From Strongylocentrotus droebachiensis (lineage: Eukaryota > Echinodermata > Echinoidea > Camarodonta > Strongylocentrotidae), in NCBI GenBank assembly GCA_035222895.1, contig JAVYIG010006538.1, positions 1-64,000 of the forward strand: a DNA stretch of 64,000 nucleotides. The letters are read 5' to 3'. Shown one piece after another: positions 14,001 through 27,500 of this stretch. The notes under the pieces were generated by a model that saw only the letters and a program-made list of their open reading frames with translations, was not told the DNA's origin and ran no database searches. Within the stretch, counting starts at the first letter, position 1. Every line of letters begins with the position of its first letter. The position numbers were made by a program, and so were the translations under genes.

Positions 14001-15461
14001 AAACAATTCGTCCGTGACAATCTCATCAGAGGCAACATTTTAACTTTTCTGTACTAAACGGTAAAACAGAACACTTCTAATTCATTATCATTAAACTTTT
14101 GATTTATAATTTATGTTTAGTTGAATTCATACATGAATATTCAGGGTCTTCATCGCTTCCATTGTAAATTGACATTTTTTGCGGGAAATGTTCTGAAATT
14201 CACTTGCTTAAAAGTAGATTTCTGACACAGTATGATAATTATGTCTGTTAAATAAAAATTGATCTCCAAAGCCTATAGGCTTTAACTTACTGTATGTAGA
14301 TTATCGTCTTGCCAAAGGACGTTAGTGCCTGGCTGTGATTTGAACCCCTTACCCTTTGATCTGTAGTCGGATGACTTATCCACTAGACCACAACACCTCT
14401 ACAAATCAACTATAAAACTCATCAAATCTATGTCATTGTCAATTTTGTTTTCTAAGGTTTTTTTAATCATGTGTTTGATTTTATTTGTTCGTCTTCTCCA
14501 TCTCTCTTTTTTCTTCCTGTAGAGCTTCATGAAGCACTTAATAACGAAGAATCAGTTGGGTGATATATCTGACGACAAATTAGATGAGTACGCCAAATCG
14601 ATAGTAAGTGCTATGTCCTCGCATGTATACTTGATATAAACATTCCACAACCATTTCTAATTGAATAATATGAGGAACTAATATCCTCGACAACAGATCA
14701 AAAATGAAGGAGACAAAATGCGAATTTCGTTGTAATTGATGAGTATACTCATCTTGATCAATGCGATTTACATATAAGTATGGTATTTGTGATGTATATA
14801 ATATTAAATAGCAATGATAGACTAAACATTTCGTCCACAACAAAGAAATTAGATAACTCTTTGAAGGATAAGTAGAGCTAAAATTATATTTTTGTTTTGT
14901 TTTTCAACACAATACCCAATAGACTTAGCTCATTCCATTACTAAGAAATACAATCTTTTAATGATTAGTTTCATGTAAACTTCTTTTTCTTCTGTCTCAA
15001 TTTTGTAATATAAGTACCAACAAATGTAAATTCAATTGTATTCTATTGTTCGCTTTTCTTTTCTTGTTTAGCTATCAATTTCATATCAATTATTGTGTCG
15101 CATTGTCTTATATTTCCAGGTAAATATCAAGAAATGTAGTTTAATCTCATTCTATCTTCTTTTCTTCTTCTCCTTCTGCTTTTGCAGTTGAAATTGTTTG
15201 ATGCCAACAATGATGGAAAACTAGAACTGAAGGAAATGGCCAAGTAAGATATCCGAGTGAAACCAACAATTCTACCATATTATAATCAGGAGCTATAAGA
15301 TGTAGAAGAGTGTAGAAAGAGAGAGAGGGGAAGGGGAGAAATATCGAGATATTAAGAGAGAGAGAGAGAGAGACAGTTAGAGAGGGGGAGGGGGAGAGAG
15401 AGAGAGAGGGAGGGAGGGAGAGAGAGGGTGGGATGGAGGGAAAGAGAGAGGGTGGGAGCAA

Positions 15462-15518
<57 letters not shown>

Positions 15519-18500
15519 GGTAAGAGAGAGAGAGGGGGGGGGGTAAGAGAGAGAGAGAGTGAGAAAGAGAGAGGGAAGAATGAAAGTAGAGAGGAGGGGG
15601 ACATAAAAATAGGGAGCGCAAATAGTTCAAAGTGCTGTTCTTATTATTAAATTAAATTTCACAAATTAATAAATACATATGTACACATGGGAGGTAAATT
15701 CTCTTGTTTTGTCTGTATAATGTTTCGAAAGTTTCATCTTTTCTTTCGTTTTAATCATCGAATTTATTTCACATGTTTTTTTGTTATCGTTTTAACTCAG
15801 ACTTCTCCCGACCAAGGAAAATTTCTTGAAACAGTTCCAGGTAGGTCAAATGATATTGTTTCCTCCCAATATAATAACTACAGCGGTTAAGCTAACTATC
15901 CTAGTGAGACGAAAATGCAGGTCATATGCAGATTCAAATGTCCTTCAAATTGGAGTTTTAAATCTAGGATTGTTTAATATTTGTCGTCACTGTGTTGTAA
16001 AATATCCGTTTATGTATTGAATGTTCAGTTCACATAGCCTAGTCGTAGATATACTGGCAATTATTACTTTAAAAAAAAGGAATATATACCCTCCCATTCA
16101 TATATCGCGAAAGTTTAAACAAAAGAGAAAGAAAGATTCTTATATTTCGGTAGATCCCATTTACAGAAGGAGATAACGGAAAGTTACCTTGTAAAAATTA
16201 ATGTGATTTGTTTTTCCTCGCACGTTTATGTGTCATTTTAGAACACAGAGGGCGACATAAGGCATGAATTCCTTGTGTGATAAATCATTTGCATTTGATG
16301 AGCATCTTCCCTTTAGAATCATCTTTTGTCTCTTCTCTCATCTGATATGAATGCCTGATTCCTTTAGATGGAATATTTTCTCACAACTTTCCAAACTCGA
16401 TCCTTTCGCGATTAGCTCTGTCCATTTACTCTGCACTCGTCTGCTGTCTAGTCAAAACTATTTTTGTCCTCATTTCGATCTAACGTCTTATATTAAGACT
16501 ATCTCACTTCCAACAATAAAGGCTGAACGTACAGCTTTTCTAAGTAATCTTATGGCGACATTACTTCCATTTCATCTAAGCAGTATGGTTTTGCCGTGAT
16601 AAATCTTTCAGGGTTCTTAAAGAAATTTAGATTAGTACATAGACAGGTTTTTTTTTGCACTTCTGTTATTTTTATAATCTAAATATCTCTTGCAATATAG
16701 GGCCCTTAAGCATAAGATTAAGCTTTCAAATAACTAGGTACATTTAGAGGAATGTGTGTTAGTAATCAGTCGTTTTGAAATGTTTGTTATTTTGTTCCAT
16801 AATACATGTGTTTACTTCATATAATGTAAATTAGAATTAATTTCAATTCAAATGAATGTAAATCTTTTCTTAAATTCCTTTCAGAACGAACATGCTAAAT
16901 CAAATACCTTATACTTAATGGCAATATTGTGACATAAGCGTCATCCTTCCTTAAGTAATATTCCTTAACTTAAACTGCTTTGTAAAAAGACGTATTCTTA
17001 TCCCACATAAATGTAAATTTACTAATTCAACCATGAATATTTCATTCCATAAACCAGAAAAGATGTGAGGAGGTAATGTATACTGTGTTGTGTATGCCAC
17101 ATATTCGAATATACAACGGGATTGGTCATATGAAATATTATAAGGAGATATTATATCATCAAATATTTATTCAGAGACGATACAAATCTTCCGTGTTTAA
17201 TTATAATCAAGGTGATATTCAGTATAATGTGCATGGTATAAACACTTTTCTCAAGATATGATAATTACGACCATCATCGTTCATCGTCGTCATCATCTTC
17301 ATATTTGTCATCATTACAATGAAGTGGCGTAGACACGTATGCGCAATGGCGTATCCACGGGGGGGGGGCACATGGGTATGTGCCCCTCAATCGAATGTTG
17401 ATGGAATAAACTTTCAGAAAGTGAAATGAGGAGTGGAACGGCAGTGTGAAAATAAGATGATATGACCTGCTTCCGCACCCTTCTCTCACTATCTTATCCA
17501 TCTAGTTAGTCTGTGGCCCCCATGATACCAATTAATATCCCCTCTTAGGCTGAATAAACGCTACGCCCCTGGACCCATATTATGAATTCATACTGGGTTA
17601 AGATTAAAACATCTTATTCTAAATACAATAAGTGCCAATACGTGTCTACGCCATTTTGACAATGCAATATACGAAGACACACGTACACTAAAATAGTCAT
17701 CTTCTACTTTTTTTTCATCACTTCAACATTGAAATCATACGCGATGACAACAAGATTAAGATGAACAACCACAACAACAATAACAACATCATTATCATCA
17801 TCAACAACAACGATAAAAACAACATCTGAGACGTTGGGGTGTCACTTGAAATGGGGTTTTGACACATGTCTCACAATTCGGAAAAATTTCCATCAACTGA
17901 ATTTAAGTTTCCAGCCAAAAGAAAAAAAGAAATAATGTTAATCACAATTTTGAATTTGCGGGCAATCCTTATGGATTTTTCGCAGTCCTCCACTTATCAG
18001 AAAGGTCGTCTCTAAGTTCATAGCAACAAGTGTATCATTTGACTTCTCTAGGCCTACAATTCAGAAAATAAATAAAATCACATTCAATATGAAACAATAC
18101 GTCACTGTTTGGCATGGAAAGTATACACATTTTTCTTGTTGATTTAGATTCATAAAATAATGTCAAACTATTTCTACACTGCTGTTCTTTGCTGCTAGGC
18201 AAACGTCGCAAAACCAGTGAGAACTTTTCTTAATTCTTTTTAAAATATTAATTTGTGGTTTGTTATGTGTTGTGTTGGGTAGTTTGATCCGTCAGTATTT
18301 GACCACATATCTTGTTAGTCTATATGAACGAGTAACCCCTACGTAACCTAGATACATGTATATACCAAAGGAATTATGATCTTTGATGTACCGTAGTTTT
18401 AGTAGCATGATTGTGCTTATAAGAAGTAGGCGTGACTTTTTTTATGAGTCATATTCGGAGAAGGGAATTAAAATTTTACCTAAATTTTTCATAAGAAACG

Positions 18501-21500
18501 AGTTCAAAGAAATTAGACAAAGTGGAAAAGCAAACACAAGGGGGAATGCGTTTAAATAGAGAGAGAAGGGGGTGGAGAGGAGAGAGGGGGAAAACGAGAC
18601 TCGTTGTATTTTATTTCCGTGGTGTTGGCCGTAAAAATTAATTTTCAATAGACAAGGCAATCAACTCATTAAAGATAAATCTGCGCAATATAATTTTATC
18701 TGGCTGCCCCGAGAAGTGATTCATTAATAACAACCGCATTCAAGCCCACATATTTTTAATTCTTTAAGTTAAAAAACAATAGATCAATCCATATGTTAAA
18801 TTTCTGCACCCGGAAAACTAAAATAAAGCATAGGAGCAAACAAGAAAATTAACTTAAAAAAAAAAGGGTTTGTAAAAATGACGTTGAAAGCAGATTCTGT
18901 TGACTTGACAAGGAAAACCTTTATCATTAGCGTGTCATTTCCACAAGCCCAATTATTTCTGATATCATTATCAATATTATTCCTATTATTGTTGATATTA
19001 TGACTATGGTTATTTATCATTTATTATGACGGAAACATCAATTATTACAAATTGTATCACCATTCATTATCAATATTATCTTTTGAATCATACAACTATT
19101 TTCATACACAGTATCATCATTATTTAATTATTATCATCATTTTATTCTTTATGAATAATAAGTACTACCATTATTATGATATTTATGATTTCCATTCCTC
19201 GTTATCTTTAACTGAAGATTCTCTGTTGGTTTTGCATTGGTATTTTTACAGCCCCCTCAATCAAAATCAACGTGACAAACCTATATATATATTTATACGT
19301 AAATATACATGAATGAAAATATCAAAAATCTGTGTTCATTTCGATGATAACCTCTATATCCAGGTACTTCTGGGTTGAGGGAGGATAACAGGCCCATGTA
19401 CCACCCCTCCCCTTAAACAAAACATTAAAGTGTGGCTACATGAAGTACATAAAGTAAGTTCATGCCCCCGTTTTTAATATGGTCGACCCAAAAGTAACCT
19501 AAATAATCTTATTCCTTTTTTTTCAGCTTGTCGGATCCCCCTCCCCCATTTAACAAATCTTGATCCGCCCCTAATCGTTCCGAGTAATATCAAATAGATG
19601 ACCTATTATAACAAAACTTGTCTTTATGTATGCAATGATAACATGATAATTACAAAACATAACAAAAATATATCTGATTAGGTAGTTTGGAGCCAATCAA
19701 TATTACACCCAATGTTTATTTGCAACCCAAAGATTATACCTTCAATTAATTAAAAAGACAAAATATATCATATACAGGTGACAGAAAAATGCAAAGCAAG
19801 GAAATATGATTAAATGAAAATCAAACTCATGATGAAAATAATAATTTGTATCGTTATATAATGAAACTGTCGTAGAAAATGTTCAATTGAGAGACAAAAT
19901 CACACACTATTACAGTTTTGCACAAAGTTTTATTTGTTATAGACATACATCATAGAAAGTACAATTCTTTAAGACCTATTCAGAGGAGAAAATAAGCCAA
20001 CAAAACATAAAATGTTTTATAGCTACATATCTATACATTTATCATATAATCTTTATCTCTACACATTACATATTTCATGTGTTAGACTATAATCACTATG
20101 TTGTTGTGTGATATAATCACAAATCAAAACATACTGTATATCAAAGTTCATATTGTGTAGTTTCTGAATACTGGAAGAAAGAGATAATAAAATTGCTTTC
20201 CTTTTTTGATGTAAGTTAACTGATCTAGCTTATAAAGCTGTAATTAAAACCTTAGAGCAGAGGCAATGAAAAGGGTATATATCAATGAATGCAAAATGAG
20301 ATTACATCACCGAAGTGCCTTTTGAAGCTATTTGTAATAAATAATTAAGTCTGTACGGTTTCTAAAACTAGTTGTGTATTTTGCCAAAAATGTAGATAAA
20401 ACTAGTCAAGCCTCTGCCTGACGCTAAATTATGTTTTGCACTAAATGCAAGATTTCTTTTGTCTTAGTTGTAACAAACTTTAAAAGAGTATATTAGATTT
20501 TCCATACGACTCCCATGAACTCCCCGAGCTATGGTTAATCCATAATGATAAGGTCTAATATAAATATTATTAAAAATACGTAGGACCCAAATGCCCGTCA
20601 GAAACGCTAATTTGATGAACAAAATTAATTATTTCCTCAACAAGAAAATCACGGGGCAGAGTGATGCCAGCCAGGGGAAAGGAATACTGGTAACTTCAAG
20701 AAAAATATATCAAGCCGCTGCATGCTACTATCTGTATTGTATCGAACATTTTGTTGGAAGATTTACATTAGAGCTTTATTTGTTTCGATGTGAGGTGGCG
20801 TTCTCTGATTTGTAAATGGAAAATATTCCTATACGTGTTTGGTCAATTATTTTCCACCTTTTTGAAGTGTTTGTCATTTCATCACTTTACTTTTGACAAA
20901 GTAATATTCTTTACATGTCTATCAGGCATTTCATGAGAAAGTTATTACATTGTGCATCCTCCCTCCTACAAAATCTCAATTTTGTTTCAAATGTCTTTTC
21001 ATAGGAAAGCATCACCGCAATCCGATCCGGAAATTTGAAATATCTGTTTGACGAATACGGATATCAAAGAACGACTCTTTCTCACGCAATTGATCAAAGA
21101 GATAATGATTTGTTTACCGATATATCCGCAAAAATTCTATATATTTGCACGTTATTTTGTTTTATCGCTTCTATCGACTAACAACACAGGGATCGCTTGG
21201 TCTATTGCCCGGGACAACAGTAAGTAGGCCGCCATTGCCCGACACGTCTACACACAAAAAAAGGAATTAAAAAATTGTCAATTTGGGGGGCATTTTCCGA
21301 TAATTTAGACCTTCCATTTTTAGTAGATCATCCTTACAGTTTCAATTCGAGAAGGATAATTTCCCCTATCAAATAATTCCCTTATTAAATTTTCTCTCAT
21401 GATCCTCAGTTGCAAGAATAGAATATAAAAAGTTACGTCAAAAGCAACTGTGTAGGGAATTTGCAGTTTTCTGGCAATTTGGTCATTTATTCGTGAGAAT

Positions 21501-24500
21501 AAGCAAAATTCGTACTTCAGTGGGACAATAGATTGTTAATAAAGAATGTAGAACACAAAATGCATAAAGCTTTCTCTCAGCTCCAACATTGCAAATTAAG
21601 GCGTTGCTATGGTAACATCAAATGGAATGGGGGCACTCTTTGTAGTTGGTCGTCTGTTCACTTTCAATCTGTTAGACGTACGGTCCTCAGTGGCGGGAAA
21701 TTTGAAAATCACTTTTATCTACATCATATTGTTTCATCTATAGAAACTTCGCATGTACTTTTATTCTATTTTCCTTACTTATCACTTTATATTTTTTAGC
21801 GTTTGATTTATATTATTGATTGGAGTCTCATCTCATTATACGCATGTTTTTGCTAGGTGATGAACTTCTATTCACTCACGTATATCATCTCGCTTTTTCA
21901 TGCATGGAATTCTGTTTAATTTCCAGATTATAGTGACGCTCGTTGCCTTCAAGATTATTAACCCTCGGATATATCTTTCTTTGCTTTTGCTGTTGTATCT
22001 TGAAGATACATTTTAACCTCTCAATCTTATTCTGAGCATTTATCGATAGCATGGTCATCCCATTCTTGAGTTCATTGACCCCCTGAATTCGATTTTCTGA
22101 TTTTCTTTCCCTCAAGGTTCGTTCACACACATGACGCTATAAACCGCCTAAAGAATCTCAGTGGTAAAATAAAGATATTTTGCGTGTAAAGGAATAATAT
22201 ATGGACAAGAATAAAAGCAGCCGCGCGTAATAAATACTCCTAAACCCAAGTAAGTACTTATCTTGTATTTATAAGATAAATACAAGTGGATTACACTACG
22301 CTTATGTCATCTTGTTTTACTACGATGGTTTTTGAGGTAGTTTATGGCATTGGGTGTGAACGAGCCTTCCTAAGTACAGCGCACCGTTTGCTTGAGAGCC
22401 ATAATCACGCACGCTATATATGGCATTATACCTCTGCACTTTCTTTAATCAAATCTATGATATTTGTATATAAAAATGAATGATGTTTATGAGTTGTTCA
22501 CACAGATGTGCGTTCACAAGCAAAGTCAAAGCTATTTGAGCATAAACGATTCGTTCCGAAAGTGCAATCTTTCCAGATTTGTTCGTGCTTTGAAGTAAAC
22601 CCAAAGAAGCGATATGCGCGCTAAACACGTCAGTGTGAACAACTCAATATTCCTGAGGTGAACGTGTGAAACCCACTAACCTATTTTATGAAGGATACGT
22701 TTTGGGAAACTTGCATGTAATGAACGATTATGCTCATTTCAAGGGGTTACCCATATTGGTTGTTGACTAAATGTCATCACTTTTAGTACATTTTATTATG
22801 TTGAGAGATTTTGGTGGTATTTTTATACTCTTTTCATACGTTCTTAGCAGTATCCGTTAAATCTCAGGAGTAGTATCATGTGATATTATGCATTATCATG
22901 AAAATAACACTCTTTTACAATGCATAATATCTACATTCAGTAGTTTCATTTGTCTGTTAGAATTCGATTTATTTCCTACAGCACACTCTAAATTAATCAA
23001 TTAGAAAGTAATGTCAAGTCTTAAAAGTGATTACATTTTCTTTGCTACAGTATATAGCCTACGTTACTCTAACTAAAGTCATTGATCCGCACGCTTCTTA
23101 ACAATCACACAAGCACTTAACATTCTGTGAATGATTATCATTTAATGTAACATATGATTGCTTAACAAAGACATGAAGTACGATTAATAAGTCTACTGGA
23201 AAATCTCATATCATTGCTGTGCTTACACTGAAAGTATTACCAGCACCAGAAGCGCTACTTGCTTCTTTTCATAGTCTGTGTTTGTTTGGCACCCATTCAT
23301 TGATATAACAAGCCTTCGAGGCAATAAGAATGACATTTTGTATGCATTTTGACTAACCAACCCAAGAGGTATAATCAATTTTTACCTTATTATACCATCG
23401 TCATTTCTTGTTGATCCGCAGGGACAGAAGACACTGACTCGGTCAGAATTTGAACGTGTCTTCAGCTACTACGACAAGGTAAGCTGTAGGATATGCAAAC
23501 CTCGGGTTTTGATTACTGGTCATTGCTTTTTAAAAATCTTAAACCTTGCAAAGTTTGGGTGGAGTACGAGTTGGGTGATGGGTTTGCTCGTCAAGGCTCG
23601 TGGGAAGTTCTGGAATGGACCCAAGGTTGCGAAGCAGAGTTTGTAATAACTCATAGCATTGTCCCACATTTCTATTGTTGCGATTTATCTCGAGATTTTT
23701 CCACTTTTTTCCCCGAGCTGTGCTGAGCTCGTGCCCGAAACAGCTTTAACCCGGCACCCGACTCGGCACCGAACTCATCGAATAACGTGGCACCATGTAA
23801 AAGGGGGGAAATTAAAAACAACGTGGCACCATACTCGCAACCCAACTCGTCAGCCCACTCGGCAGCCGACTTGGCACCCAACTTGGTACTCTAACCGGCA
23901 CTCAACCCGGCACCAAACTCGGCGACAACTTGGCACCCAGCTTGGTACCTACTTGGCACCCAACATGGTACCAATCGCGGAATCCAACTTGACACTTAAC
24001 CCGGTACCCTACTCGGCACCCAACCCTGTATCCTATCCTTGACACAAATTGGCACCTACACTATCATCCAACTTGTCAGCCAACTCGGCACCCAACTCGT
24101 CAGCCAACTCGTCAGCCAACTTGGCACCCAACTTGGCACCCATCTTGGTACCCATCTCGGCACCAAATTGTCACCCAACTTCGTACCTATCTCGGCAACC
24201 AACTCGGCACCCACTTCGGCACCCGACTCGTAAGCCAACTCGGCAGCCAAACTCAGCGCCCAACTTGGTACGCTACCCATCATCTCACTCGGAACCCAAC
24301 TCGGGACTTGCCCCAGGACCAAACTCGGCACCAACTTGGCACCCAAATTTGTACCAATCTCGGAATCCAACTTGACACTTAACCCGGTACCCAACTCGCC
24401 TTACTCGGCACCCAACTCTGTATCCTATCCGTGCCACAAATTGGCACCTACGCTATCATCCAACTCGGCACTTAACCCGGCACCCAACTCGGCACCAACT

Positions 24501-27500
24501 TGGCACCCAACTTGGTACCTATTTCGGCACCCAACTCGGCACCCAACTTGGCACTTAACCCGGCACCCAACTTGGTACCCATCTCGGCACCGAACCCGGC
24601 ACCATACTCGGCACCCATCTTTGTATCATATCCTTCACACAAATTGGCATCTACCCTATCATCCAACTCGGTATCCGACTCGGCACCCAACTCGTCGGCC
24701 AACTTGGCAGTCAACATGGCACCTCACTCGGCACCCAGCTTTGTACCCTACCCGGCACCCAACCCGGCACCTAACTCGGCATCAACTTGGCATCTTACTT
24801 GGTACCCATCTCGGCCCCCACCTTGGCACCAAATTGGGACCAAATTGGGTACCCAACTCGGTACCCAACTCGGCACCCTATTCGGCACCCTACTCGGCAC
24901 CCAACTAGACAGCCAATCCGGCACACAACTTGGCATCCACCCTTTCACCCAACTCGACACACAATGTGGCAACCGTTAACCTACACTAAGAAGTTTACAT
25001 GTAGGCCTACACCTTGTAAAAAAAAAATGTTAAAATCTAAACCTAAAACCCTAGCCTAGTCGATGTTATACATGTAGCTGCCCAAATAACTACAGTTCCA
25101 CTCATTGCAAGAATGCTCCTGTTAATTGTTATTTGTGATAATAATGTAAAAAAAGACTTAATGTACAAACACATACTTTAATCATTAGTGACAATTTGTT
25201 TTGTTTTCACTTGACACTTCCTTTCCTTAGGACAAGAATGGTACAATCGAGGGTGACGAGCTGAATGGATTTCTTAAGGATCTCATGGAACACGAGGGCA
25301 ATGAGGTAAGAACTCTCCCATTATCCTTCCTTCCGTTACACTTATTAACCTTAACATTTATTCTCCCCTATGTACGATGTCGTATTATTTTATAATAAAG
25401 TGTTGTCTGTTTTATAGAGCAGTGTCAGTGTACATGTGTCAAGTAATTCTAACTGAGGGAAACGAATTCATATATTTTATTGTTTTAGAGCGAATTTTTT
25501 TTTCTCCCCTCTACAGCGGCCTTTTTTGTATCACAAAATGGTTTTAAAGAAAATTAAAGACCGCTGTATGCCTATTTACGACGCGTGACGTGATGAGAAT
25601 TATGTGAAGGGATGTGTGTATGTTAAAAAAAAAATTAATTGCACAATTCTTGAAATGACCTGCAGGTGTCGTGCACAATGGGTACAGTTGTTTGCAATAT
25701 TCCATGATTATTTCGCTTTTGCCAGTCTCCACCCGGGTGTAGTGAATGGGTACCTAGTCAGAATTTATTCCTTGAATGCTTTTAGTGCCTTAGGGCAGCT
25801 AGGCTAAAGCCAGCCTGAGTGTAATAATACTACTTTGTAGGCGCCTTCTGCATCCACTGGGATGGATACGTGTGCAATAGAAAATTAGCTGTTATTAACA
25901 TTATATTTCACCAGTTATGATATATTATCACCGTCATTATTAATATTATTGTTTTTATCGTTGTTATTATTATCATCATCATCATCATTTGTAGTAGAAA
26001 AAGTAATATCATTATTATTATTTCGTGAAATTTGTTATTTGAATGGTCTGTAACTTAAGTCATAACTATTTTAGTCCTTCTTTTGAATAAGTGAAATTGG
26101 TATAATTATTGTGAATTCCAAGTGACTATATCTTCCTAACATTGGTGAAGCAGTCAATGATTGAAATAGTAGTCTTGTAGCCCCCGTCTAACTCCTAACA
26201 TATTCCTTTTATATTTTTCGAATCGTTTCTAACCCATTATAGGAGTTGAACATGACCGAGTTGGAGAAGTGTTGCGGAATGCTTCTTAAGGTCTGCGATA
26301 AGAACGGCGATGGAATCATCCAGAAAACCGAACTTGAAATGTTCATCCGCCCTAGTGACTGTCAAGAACCCCAAGAATGATGTCATACATGGGACAGATC
26401 ACCTGACCCTGTCACGTGTCTGACTCGATGTTTTTAGATCAGGCGCATGCGCGAGGGCACCGGATATGAACAGGAGTGTCCGCGCTTGCGCACTAATTGT
26501 CGACGACGCGCATGCATGTTCATAACTTTGCTTTGTACTGCATTGCTTTTGAAACATGCATTATGGGTTTGGTGTCCATAGCATTTTTCGTTTACAGGGC
26601 TTATTAGAAAGCAGTAGTGAAAATTATGTATATAGTAGAAAACTTGAGGGAAAATATGTATCACTTTACTAGCACATGTACAAATATTTATATCAAAAAC
26701 ATTTATCATGATATATATATATATACTCAAACTATATGAGCACCTATTACGTCAGTTGGAAAATCATTACGACGACTGCAACATTTAGCAGTGCAAAATG
26801 GAGAGAGACAACACCCAAAAACTCTCAATGTAAAGATAGACGAAGCCTATATCATAGCAATTAGATTTAGAATATTATGTGGTGACAAGCCCAAAAAGCA
26901 TTCATCGCATTTTCTGTGTCACAAATTTAACGTAGATGGTGTAGTTCATTTGAAAAGTATGTAAACATAACTATTTGAAGACTATGCATAAACGTGGTTG
27001 CATCTAAAAATGACGTAACATTGCTCGTGAACAAGTTTTCACGCAGGAAATAATTGTTAGTGTGGTGAGTTCATTTCTCATTTTCCTTGTCGATTTCATT
27101 TTTTATTTGGTAAGGAAGATTTTCCTTTTATTTAATCAGCAGAAGTTCTCGGTGTTTGAAGAGAGTAAGCAGACGATATCTGCTTTGTTACACCGTATTA
27201 GGAAGTGCTGGTACAATACTTTAAATCATAATTTGTTAGTATTGTTGATGTAGACGCCGTCGAGCGCTCGGTCGCACGAAGCCTTTCCAATAATTTGAAA
27301 GATAATCAAGCATTCTATGTTTTTTGTTGTGCAATTCATCAAGTGCTTTCATTTCATCTCAATTTGTACATAACAAAGCGTTAGGATCTTTTCCAGTCCA
27401 TCTTGAACGTCGTTATGTAAATGCTAACATTACAACTTGCTTTGCGCAATAAAGCCGTACCCGCCTTAAAATGTTAAAAGTAAGAGAATAATTCGTATTT

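Larger units (their letters stand above)
15841..23421 (+). other. Large calbindin intron, no gene recognised
   Basis: 7.6 kb of AT-rich DNA. Visible contents are a CAA/ATC-rich patch near 17765-17815, ATT-rich DNA near 18940-19170, a poly-G run near 17359 and two small inverted-repeat elements at 22114-22645. The short open frames look random. Confidence 0.5.

Noticed and set aside
24336-24908. 190-codon plus-strand frame rich in Pro, Thr and His
   Set aside because: Translated 12-bp minisatellite; similar frames exist on both strands and in all phases.
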